DNA of 21,834 bases, taken from assembly GCF_000611645.1 (NCBI RefSeq), contig NW_014013114.1:3465-25298 (forward strand), written 5' to 3'. The notes under the pieces were generated by a model. The model made no database searches. It worked only from the letters and a program-made list of their open reading frames with translations, and was not told where the DNA came from. Origin of the DNA: Monoraphidium neglectum. Its lineage: Eukaryota > Chlorophyta > Chlorophyceae > Sphaeropleales > Selenastraceae. Numbering within the stretch: the first letter of the stretch is position 1; each line of letters begins with the position of its first letter. The position numbers and the translations under genes are program-made. Positions 9,641 to 20,566 of this stretch are shown in pieces.

Positions 9641-11294
9641 ATGTTGCTGTGCACGCCATGCGTGCAGCAAGCTCCCAAGCTTTGCTCAGGACTTATTAGG
9701 GTTTATTTCTTTACTGCAGCTTTCAGGGTTGTGAAAGTGTGTGGGGTCACATTACCACCATTTATCATATTTTGTACAACAAACAAAAAAAATTAATCTG
9801 AAGTTGCTTTTTATCAGTGTTGAATCGTTTATTCATCGCTTCTTCGCGCACACCACGGCAGTGCAGTGGATTAGGTTGCCAGCAGCACCAGATGGCGCAC
9901 CCGCCCGAGTTAAGCCGTTGCTCTGGTGTTTCCCATATTGGCCCCGCTGCACAATGCGCCCAGCCTTGCACACAATCAGATAGAACAGAAGCTTGACCCT
10001 ATGCTGTTGCGGCCCTGGAGAACTTTTTTTGGAAATGGCTTTGAGCCCTCATAACAGGACCCCTATGTATGCAAGCCCAGAACTTTGCCATTAAGTGAAC
10101 AGGTGAAATATTCCTGACCTGCAAGCATTACGCGACCTCTCGCAGCACCACTTGGCAATACCAACTAAAACCTGCGGCACAACAAACTTTTGACCTCCAG
10201 CCACAAGTGTCACCACAACTCACCCTTTCCTCGCAAGTATGACCCACAACCATGGCGCAGCCTGCAACAAGCCGTGGCGGGTCAAGTGTCATTGTGCCAC
10301 CTGTGCAGTGCACAGCATTGCATGTGGTAAACCGTGCACCATTGGCTGCGATGGTGGGGCCGGCACGCCCACAAGCCAGGCATCACCTATCTAAGCATGC
10401 ATCATACCCTATTTGCCGGTGGCAAGCTCTGCAGACTGACCCCACCTTGATGTCGTCACTGCTACAGTGTCACTGCTGCAGTGAGCTGACGTTCCAGCCC
10501 GTGCGTGCTGCCTGGCAGAGGGCGCCTTGGCAGAGAGCGCTTTGGAGCGAGAGGCGAGACAAACTTGATTTTTGAGCTTTTACAAGCACCTGGTCTGTGA
10601 TAGCTTTTGAAGAGTTGCGACCCTCCCGCCTCGCTTGTCAGGGGCCATCTCAAGACAGCGTGGCCGCCATGCATGGCTCTTGCCGGCATGCTGCATGCGC
10701 ATCAGACCACCACCTGCCCTCTGCTGCATGTCAGGCCGGACGCAGTGTCATGCATACCCTTGTCAGAGCCGTGTGCGATTAGCAGACTACAGTCTGGTCC
10801 TGGTCATGGCAATGTCTGCATTTGGCAGTTTGCGGCGTGGTCCTGCGAGGCTCGTGGCCTGGTCTCAGGCATGGCACTTGGACAGGTGTCCTGGCACTCT
10901 GAGACCGCATGCAGAGGGCATAGCAGCGTCCTGGCACTCATGCGCCTTCTATTTCAAACTGTGTCGTCCATAGCTGCCACGGTCACCTCGCTGCAGGCCC
11001 CCCAAGCTTGTCATGTCGGCCGCCCAGCAGGGGCCCTGAAAAAGTGTGAGGCAGGGGCAGCCGCCCTGCAGCAGCAGCGGCAGCGGCCGCGCAACTACGC
11101 TTTGCTTGCTGCGAGCTCTGGATCACCGTTAACTAACTACACACAGCGATCTTCACACAGAACAAAAGCGCCATCTACAAACAACTTATAATCGAGCTGC
11201 TGGTGCGGGCGCCCAATACGTGTTGTCTTGTTTCACCAACACAGCAGCCTGCAGCGCTGGCACATCAACTCATATACTGTATCAATTCAACAGT
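9641..11294. other. Intergenic region between paralogues B and C
   Basis: About 1.65 kb, including an A-rich stretch near 9778-9795 (aacaaacaaaaaaaattaatc) shortly after the B stop that may lie in its 3' UTR. No TGTAA is evident close to the stop. The longest frame (10607-11191, 194 codons) overlaps two other open frames, has no recognisable motif and is not coding-like in composition. A block at 11041-11073 (aaagtgtgagg ... gccgccctgcag) resembles blocks upstream of A and B. I see no supportable gene. Confidence 0.5.
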
Positions 11295-12881
<1,587 letters not shown>

Positions 12882-12987
12882 ACGACCACGCTGGCTTTGT
12901 AATGACTCGTCATGCCCTTGCTATATGGCTGGCTTCTGGTCTCGCGCTGAGCAAGCACCAGCAGGTCATGGTTACCACTGACACCAT

Positions 12988-12992
12988 TGTAA
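12988..12992 (+). terminator. TGTAA poly(A) signal candidate for paralogue C
   Basis: TGTAA is the usual chlorophyte polyadenylation signal. This copy lies 107 nt after the stop of C. Another at 12898-12902 is only 17 nt after the stop, which is less likely to be used. Confidence 0.4.
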
Positions 12993-13669
12993 TTTGATAA
13001 GTTCAAGGTCCCGTATGCACGAAAGACCAGGCGATGGGCATCAGAATTGACAAGGCATGGCTTGAAGTAATCTTGGTTGCAGATGCGACCAAGCCCAACA
13101 TGCAAGGCAGCTACTGGCATCCCTGTTCCAAACCCAAACCTTTGGAGTGCCTGTTCTAGGGTGTCCAGCCGCCTCCATTGAGTCACCTCGCTCACCATCC
13201 GTAACCAGATTAGCAGGCCACCCTGTTTTCTTGTTTTTCGTGCACCTGTGCACCAAGCAGCAGCGGCGGCTGTCATCATATCTATGTCACCATCTTAACC
13301 TTTAGACTGAGACACCCAGACACCGTGGATGGTGCGTACATCCACCAGTGTGAGCCCAACGCTGCAATGGGTAGTTGGTCCAGTGCAGCAACGACACCCG
13401 TCGGTGTCGCCGCCCAGCGGGGGGAAGACATATTGCACCTGGCCATACCCGTCGACCTCCCTTTACAATCTAATAACCTGGCAGTTGGTGGTGCTTCAAC
13501 CCATCCCAAAGCAGCCGGGCGTGCCCAAATGTTGACCATCTTAGCCTTTGCCCCAGCCATGCTCGCTACTGACTCTTGTGTGCATCAGGAAGTCCGACAG
13601 GCATGCTGTGCTGATTGAAGAATGCCGCTGACGGGGAATACCTCACAAGCAGAAACGACCGCGCGCAGC

Positions 13670-13739
13670 AACCCAGCAGAGGGCTGGGTTTGAACCTGCG
13701 GTGTCGCCACCGTGGGACGGGCAGGTGTTGGCCTGCCGT
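13670..13739. other. Triple-hairpin cluster with a B-box-like motif (possible tRNA-derived element)
   Basis: Three inverted repeats follow one another: AACCCAGC/GCTGGGTT (13670-13677 and 13683-13690, 8 bp, loop 5), CGGTG/CACCG (13699-13703 and 13708-13712, loop 4) and GGCAGG/CCTGCC (13720-13725 and 13732-13737, loop 6). On the minus strand 13696-13686 reads GGTTCAAACCC, close to the Pol III B-box and a tRNA T-arm. I could not fold a canonical cloverleaf, because the anticodon arm fails. A decayed tRNA, a tRNA-derived SINE or a small structured RNA are all possible. Confidence 0.3.
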
Positions 13740-14041
13740 TTGGGCCCCTTGCATGTACAGCGGTCAATCTTCAAAACACCCAGTCACCTCTGTGCAGCTC
13801 ATGCCGCCCATGTCGTGTAGTCGAGGGGCCTACACCAGGCCCTGACACCGTGCCCGGTGACGGCCTGGTGCCCCATCGCCGGCCACAACACTTTGCAGTG
13901 TTGGTCCTCACAAGGTGCCGCACAAATACCCAGGTCCGTACTATCACCGTTTGATAGCGTCAAAACAGCCCGCGCTGCAACGGAGATCGAAGCCCATTCG
14001 CGTTGGCCCGGTCGGGCAAGCAGGCTGTGAGGCAAGGCGGG

Positions 14042-16783
14042 ATGCGCAGGGCATCAGCACTTGCGGTGCTGGTGGTAGTGATGCTGCTGGCGCGGACGGA
14101 CGGCGTGCTGGGCGGTGGCAAAGGTGCGTCGGTCTCAGGGTGGCAGCTCCAGGGAGTAGCGGGTGACCTCGGGCCCTGGTAGCATCACACAACGCAAATG
14201 TTGGTTGCAGAAGAGATTGTGATGCAGGCTGCAGGTCACGGTCCGCGATGGCGTCTGTGGCTCCATGTGTGCGCTTGCACCCCGCTTTGAAGCACAGCCT
14301 ACAGCGACCCCGGGAGCATACGCAACGCATCCAAAAAATACGTTCAAGAAGATCTGAGCACGCGGCCTTCCGCCGCAAACCGCCGCGCAGCACCCGACAC
14401 GCCTGCAGCAGCAGTCAAGGCGGCGCAGAAGCCGGCACCGAAGCCGGCGGCGAAGCCGCCGCAGAAGCCGGTGCCGAAGCCGGTGCCGAAGCCGGCGCCG
14501 AAGCAGGCACTTGCGGCCGCCCTGTTGGTGCCGCCTCCGAGCACCTGCGTGGCCAAGCTCGCGGCCGCCGCGAGCGAGTGCAGCAGCTGCCTGAACAGGG
14601 CGAACAAGGTCGCTTACAACCGCCTGGACCGTGTGTTTGGCATGCGCGGCAACAGCGCCTTCAGGCTCGACCTGACCCGATTCTTCAGCCTGGCGGTGAG
14701 CATCGGCACCGCTGCGCGCCCCGCCTTACAACCTACGCTCCTGTGCACGCTGTACGAGCGCTCGACGCGCGTGCCGCGTGCGTTGAGGGCGGACGTGGCA
14801 CGCTACCAGCTGTGCCGGGCCGACGGCGCCCCCATCCGAACCGCCCCACGTGCGACCTGACGCCTGCAGGTGTCTTTCACCCAAGACACCGTGAAGGCGC
14901 CGGCGCCCTGCTGCAAGGTGGCGGCGGAGGTTTTCAGCCAGCAGTTCCAGAGCCAGTGTGCCTGCCTGCCCGAGGTCGTGGCGCACACCAAGTGGTTCGA
15001 CAAGGAGCTTTTTGACTATTGTGAGCGCCCGTGGCGGCTGCCTTCCCAGTGGTCACCACAACTTTGGGAGGCCGTGAAAGCCGCTTTGTTGGGCACACCG
15101 GCCAGGAAGCACGGGCTTGACAAATGGCGGCCCCAACGGCCCGGCGCGCCCGATCAGCGGCCGCTCACTGTATTGCAGCGCAGCACCACGCGGCATGGCG
15201 GGCGCGGCGGCCGGGCGCCTCAGCTCGAGCCCAGGGACCCACCCGCGCCCCCTTCGCCCCCATCCCCGTCCAGACTTCAACTTCCTCACGACCAGCTGTG
15301 GCCTCGAGGGCCCCAACGTGGCCCCCTGGAACGCCTGCGGCCTCAACACCGCCGGCTTCATCTACAAGGCGCAGGAAAAGGCGTTCACGATCCCCGACTG
15401 GGTCGACCAGATCGTCGCGTCGGGCAGGGGCGTCGCCCAGGCCGCTGTAAGCACCGCCGTCGCTGTGTCGACGTCGGCCGTTAGCGCCGCGACCAGCGTC
15501 GCCGGCACCGCCGCGGGCAGCTTCGGATCTGCGCTGACCGGCGCGGCGGGCGGCGTCGGGTCGGCGCTGTCCGGCGTCGTCGGGGGCGTCGGGGGCGTCG
15601 GGCCGTTTGGCAGGCGGCGGCGGATGCAGGAGGGCCAGTGCAGCGCGTGAGTGCGGTGCTGTGGGCGGCCGGCGGCGAGACTTTCGGGGGGTTTCCAATT
15701 TTCAGGGTTGGGGACGCTGCATGATGGAATGGCAGTGGCCTGGCTGCGAGCCCGCATGCATGCATCTTCGCCCCGTGCGCTCGCTCAACCCAAGCGGCGA
15801 ACCGAAGCTGCGCCCGCGCCTGCGCCCCTTGCTCCTTCCACCGCAGCGGCGGCGACGGCGTGCGGGTGGCCCTCAACAATGCGTCGGTGGCGTTCTACTT
15901 CCTGTGCCCTCCCGGCAAGGGCTTCTGCAACAACGGCAACTGCGTGTACGGGCGCACCCCCGCGGTCGGCAAGGGGGAGTGGGCGACCTGCGCGCCTCTG
16001 TCTGGCTGCCCCCAGTTTGACATCTCCCTCGGCCCGAACGGCTGCTTCCCGGCCGCCGCGACGGCCCGCGTCGCCGGCGGCGGCGCCAAGCGGATGGACG
16101 AGCTGCGCGTGGGCGACAAAGTTCTCGCCGCGAACGCCGCCGGGAAGCTTGAGTACCAAGACGTTTACTTTTTCGGCCACAGGGACGCGTCCGCGGCGGC
16201 CCAGTTTGTGCGGCTCGAGCTCTCATCGGGCGCGGCGCTTGAGCTGACCCCCGATCACTTCGTCCCTGTGCTGCCCGGCGCCGGCGCGGCCGCGGGCGCT
16301 GCCGCGCTCGCCGCGGCGCGCATGACGCACGCGCGACACGTGAGGCCGGGCGACCGCGTGCTCGCGCTCGCGCCGGGCGGCGCGGCGCTGGAGGAGGCGA
16401 CCGTGTCCCGCGCGGCGGCGGTGGCGCGCGAGGGGCTGTTCAACCCCTACACCCTCGGCGGCAGCATCGTGGTTGACGGCGTGCTCGCGTCTGCGCACAG
16501 CGGCTGGCTGGTGGACGGCGCGTTCGCCGCGGCGGGCGCGTCGCACCTGATGCCCGCGTTCTTCCAGGCGCTCTTCGCGCCCCTGCGCGCGGCGTACGCG
16601 GTCGCGGGGCCGGAGTTCATGCAGCGGTTTGGGGACGCGCTCGCGCGCGCCGCGCTGCGGTTAGAGGCCACGCTGCTGGCCAGCGGCGGCGGCAGCGGCC
16701 CCGCCATCCCAACGGCCGCGGCGACGGCCGCGGCCGTGGTCGCCGGCGCGTCGGCCGCGCTGAGGCAGCGAGCTCGGGCGTGA
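14042..16783 (+). CDS. Secreted Cys-rich protein with C-terminal Hedgehog-type Hint (Hog) domain
   Basis: Five exons: 14042-14123, 14391-14695, 14870-15020, 15274-15646 and 15847-16783 (615 aa), with phases 1, 0, 1 and 2. The exon 2 start is the least certain, as 14409 also fits. Order of parts: signal peptide (ALAVLVVVMLLA); Lys/Pro linker (37-66); Cys-rich module (Cys80, 91, 94, 143, 144, 159, 161, 188, 201); a Gly/Ala/Val-rich stretch (about 220-290) ending in RRRR; a second Cys cluster (324-358); Hint domain from Cys370. The Hint evidence is NGCFPAAATARV, then KRMDELRVGDKVLAAN, FFGHRD, LELTPDHFVPV (Thr438, His441), RPGDRVLAL, VVDGVLASAHSGW, and a hydrophobic C-terminal region. In Hedgehog, Hint attacks the preceding Gly-Cys bond and releases the N-terminal part, often with a lipid adduct. 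Here the cut would be Gly369/Cys370 in the secretory route. The released partner is not a Hedgehog signal domain. Confidence 0.9.
14417..14506 (+). repeat. Lys/Pro coding repeat in the Hog gene
   Basis: A 12-bp unit (close to aagccggtgccg) recurs imperfectly, encoding KPVPKPVPKPAPK and related units across residues 37-66, right after the signal peptide. Such Pro/Lys linkers are common in wall-associated proteins, where they could bind acidic polysaccharide. That role is inference. Confidence 0.85.
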
Positions 16784-19144
16784 TTGCGCTCAGCCCATGC
16801 TGCGGGGCTCGGCAGCGCCGTCCCTGCGCGCACTCGGAGGAGCGAGCCCAGTTCGGGCTTATTGGAGCGAAACAGCTCACCACCGCATTGCTTCCGTCCA
16901 TGCAGCAGAGTTGCTTGAACTGCAAAGTTTGATTGGGCAACTCCCGCCTCGCCTGCCCCGCCGCGCCCATGTTTTTTGTCAGTAGCGAGTCAGTGTTTTG
17001 GCAGCATGCTGCGGCCTTTGAGCCGCCCTTCTGTTCGCTCGTCATTTCGAGCAATCTTCACTCTCTGCGCCGCCGGGGCCCTGGGTGGCGGCTCCAACAT
17101 GCCCCGGCAGGCGGTGCTGCCGGCAGCCGCATGCACGGGAGAACCCCGCCGCCTGGACCTGCGGCCTTTCGCACGAGGGGGGGCGCGCCCCTCACGAGGG
17201 GGGGTGCAGTTGGGGGGACGCCTGTCCCGCCGCTGCCCCGCCCCTGGTGCGTGCGACCGACAGCGTTCAGTGGCGCAGGGTCCTGCCCTGAGGATGTGTT
17301 GAGTGTTTGTGCGTGGTTGGTTTGTGCCTTCGTTGTGGTTTTAAGTGTGTTTCGGAACTGCAAGGGCTGCGAGGCTCACCGTGTGCGCTGCCACGCTGTC
17401 AACCTCCTCGCTCGGCCCCGGACGCCAAGCGCTGCGACTTGTGGGCGCCACGTGGCGCACGGGCGGGCCCCTCCGCTTGCCGGCGTCGTGCGAGCAGGCG
17501 CGGACCGGGCCTGCTTGCCCCGCCGGCGGGGCGGCCCGCGGCTGGAACCTCGCGCCCCTCTGCTCATTGCGGCCGCTTGCTGTCCCGCACAGCGGTCTTT
17601 TCACTGCACATGGCACACTCCGGCCGTGCCGGCCCCAGGAAAACAACCGCAGCACCCGCATGCGACGCCTTGCCTTGCCTCGCCCCAATTAAGGCCTGCT
17701 CTTGCCGGCCTCTAATTGCCGTGGGGGTGCCTCTCTGTGGAGACACCCCTGCGGCAGCACGCACTTTCCCTCGCCCTCGGCGGCCCCCGCAGTTGGGCGC
17801 GCGCTGCACCAGCAGCCGCGCCTGCAACAGGGGGTTTGCTGCGAGGCGCAGGAACTCGGACTATTGAGCTGTGAAGCGCGCATGCAGGGGGGGACAGGCG
17901 CTCGGCGCCGGATTTTGTGAGGCGAATGGGACTTTGTTTTTTGGTGACGTGGATGCGTGATGCGTTATGGCGACAAGCATGATTTCAGAGAGCAAGTGCA
18001 CATAACAGAAGCTTCCTTGTAATCCACTGTAGGTTACACTTGCTCATACGTGGACAGGTGCAGACACAATCAACGAGGGCAGCAGTGCAGCTGAGGGAGG
18101 GCACAAGGAGCAGCACAGTTCATGCAGTCACTGACTCTCCTAGCTGACGCTGCACCTGCACACGCCACACGACAGCCTCATCCACGGAGGTTCCCAGCCG
18201 GCAGTAGTATCGTGGCACCCTGCGGTGCTCTGCTCGGCATTGTTGTCGCATGCTCGGATTGTTTCGCCCGTGCAGAGCAGCATGCACAGGCAGGGTCACC
18301 TGGGGCATGCTGGTTTGAGTCCCTCTCAGGCCCCAATGAACCATATAGCATTGCTGCATGCAACAGGATACAACCACCTAGCAACCTTTCGCTTTATCAT
18401 GGCTGCACCCTGTGGCATACCTGTGCAGTACACATCCCTGGTGCAGCTCTAGGGATCCAGCTCGTTCTGCCCTTGAGCGCTTGGGGTGTCTGACCCGATA
18501 TCGATGCACTGTATCAGAAGGTATCAACAATGCTGCAAAGTGACCCAAGCAGAGCAGTGGTGATTGATACCTGGAATGGCGGACCTGCTGATGCCGGTGG
18601 GGTGCCGCACCGATGGCTGTGGACCTGCATCTCCTCTCAGGTGCTTTCTCTTCTTTGAAGCGGCCCACACACCGTTGTGCACATTCGGCTATGTCGTGAT
18701 ACTACAGATTGTTACAACCATGGAATGGCCGTTGATTTTTGGAACACACGACAGCAAGGATCGCCCTGACAGTTCATGACACCATCTCAAGAGCCAGTGC
18801 GCTCGCTACTTCAGCATCGGCCACAAGCGATAGACACTATAGATTCAAGGGGCTGAACGATCCGCCAGATCTGTGGGCTCATCAGGGGCGCCCAAGCCCA
18901 CCCTCCAATCCCACGTATGGCACGAAGCTCAGCATCGTAGCTCATCAGCGTCATACGAATTAAGGTGGGAAGTACGGCCGCCGCAAGCGGCACCACCCTA
19001 GAGGCCGACACGACGCCATGTCTGCCGCCGCCCTGCAGCACGCCACATTGGCGCGCTGCGCCGGGACGCAGCTTATGCCCTGCACCTGCATGCATCGCAC
19101 CTCCGGCTGGCTCCTAGGTCACGCACCACCGCGCCGCAACAAGG
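16784..19144. other. Long intergenic region after the Hog gene
   Basis: About 2.36 kb hold the 3' UTR of the Hog gene and the promoter of the transporter gene. A GC-rich part (17050-17230) contains a direct repeat of CACGAGGGGGGG (copies near 17171 and 17198), followed by a GT-rich stretch (about 17294-17352). Open frames up to 260 codons (16933-17715 on +) are Pro/Arg/Cys-rich, overlapped in every other frame and without motifs. The part from 18050 to 19000 is more balanced in composition and shows no gene. An ATG at 19018 opens a frame that overlaps the transporter start out of phase and may act as an upstream ORF if transcribed. Confidence 0.5.
18018..18022 (+). terminator. TGTAA poly(A) signal candidate for the Hog gene
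   Basis: TGTAA occurs about 1.23 kb after the Hog stop codon, in a region where the base composition shifts. This would give a long 3' UTR, as is common in chlorophytes. No other transcript is evident that would use it. Confidence 0.35.
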
Positions 19145-19591
19145 ATGCGCGCCAAGGTTGCGCTTTTGGCGGCGGGCATGCTGCTGACCGGGACGATCAA
19201 CACCATCGCGACCAAGTACCAGGTGCGTTCGCATGTCCTCACGCGAGACACGCATACGGCGATTGCTGAGGCCGCATGCGAGGCAGAACGATGTGGCAAT
19301 GGCCTCTTGGGGTGCTGGCTTGTTGGTCTCGGCTCCTCCAGCGGGTTGGGAAAGGGAACAAGCCGCCTTGCACTGCGCGGTCAACCTCAGCCGGCCTCAT
19401 GGGGCCTAGCACGCGGCATGTGGCCGCCGCTGCCGCCCCACCACGACCCTGACGCCGCCGCCGGCCGCTTTGCGTCGCGCTGCCGCGGCCCAAAGGACAT
19501 CCTGGTGGTGGGCTTTGCGAGCGATGGCAGCCCGGTCAACTTCCGGCACCCAGCAGTGCAGGTGGGCAGCCAGGGCTGCACTGGTTGGCGT

Positions 19592-19635
<44 letters not shown>

Positions 19636-20501
19636 AAACACGCGCAACCTTGCACGTACACGCATGCAAAACCAGCATTTGACAGCATTTGACAGCTGCT
19701 CGGCCCCCGTGTTGGCGTCCCCCCGCTTGCGGCTTGGCTGCTTTGCGCCAGTGATGCGGCCCCCGCTCAAGCCAGCTCGCCGCACCGCCACCCTTGACAC
19801 TCAGAGCGCCTTCATGTTTTTGGGGGAGTGCCTCTGCCTCATCCCCTACTTTTACCTCCGATGGCGCCGGCAGAAGTGAGCATCCTGCGCGCCGCAAGCG
19901 GATCCACAGGCCATTGCTTCGCTGCTTTTTTGGGGTTGGCGCCCAGCAAGCCGCCGACACAACCGCCCCACCCGGCGCAGCGCACTCCGTATCCCCTGCC
20001 CCCAACTCACCTGCCCCAACTGAACACACACAAACACACGCATGTGTGCATCATGCAAATCCACACCCAGACATGCGCACATGCCACGGCGGATGCACAT
20101 CACGCAATACAGCAAGGCGCGCTCGCGCACTCAGTTGCCCGTCCACATCATCCATGGCCCCTCACTGCCGCCAGGGCCAAGCGCCAGGACCCGGCGTACC
20201 AGCCCCTGCCGCAGGAGGAGAAGATGGCGCGCCGCGTCGCGCGCATCATGGCGTTCGCGGTGCCGGCGCTGTGCGACGCGTGCGGCACGACACTCATGAA
20301 CGTGGGGCTGTTCTTCACGTGAGAGGAGGGCCGGCGCCTCCTGGCGGCCGGCTGCGCGGAGGGGCAGGGGCTGCTGTTGAAGCGCGGTGGGGTGGCGCCG
20401 CAGCGCGGCTCCTTAAGCCTGGGCACAGCGGGTGCAGTCCCTGGCAATTGACACGGCGCGATGCTTGCTTTGCTGGTCGACCTACACCCTCACCCGCGCT
20501 G

Positions 20502-20566
<65 letters not shown>

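Larger units (their letters stand above)
12882..14041. other. Intergenic region between paralogue C and the Hog gene
   Basis: About 1.16 kb containing the short 3' UTR of C, the promoter of the Hog gene and a cluster of hairpins at 13670-13739 (listed separately). A minus-strand frame at 12833-13279 (148 codons) has fairly ordinary amino-acid composition, but it overlaps the end of C and shows no known motif, so I do not call it a gene. Nothing else is supportable. Confidence 0.5.

Noticed and set aside
10607..11191. 194-codon frame between B and C
   Set aside because: No recognisable motif, overlapping open frames, and composition unlike the known exons. It probably includes the promoter of C.
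13675..13757. A genuine tRNA gene on the minus strand
   Set aside because: T-arm-like and partial acceptor pairing exist, but no anticodon arm with a seven-base loop can be formed. It is kept only as a tRNA-like element.
16933..17715. 260-codon frame after the Hog gene
   Set aside because: It is Pro/Arg/Cys-rich, open in several frames at once as expected of GC-rich UTR, and has no conserved motif.
18520..18571. Inverted repeat GGTATCAA/TTGATACC with a 36-nt loop
   Set aside because: An 8-bp pair at this distance is expected by chance in 20 kb, and no context supports a function.
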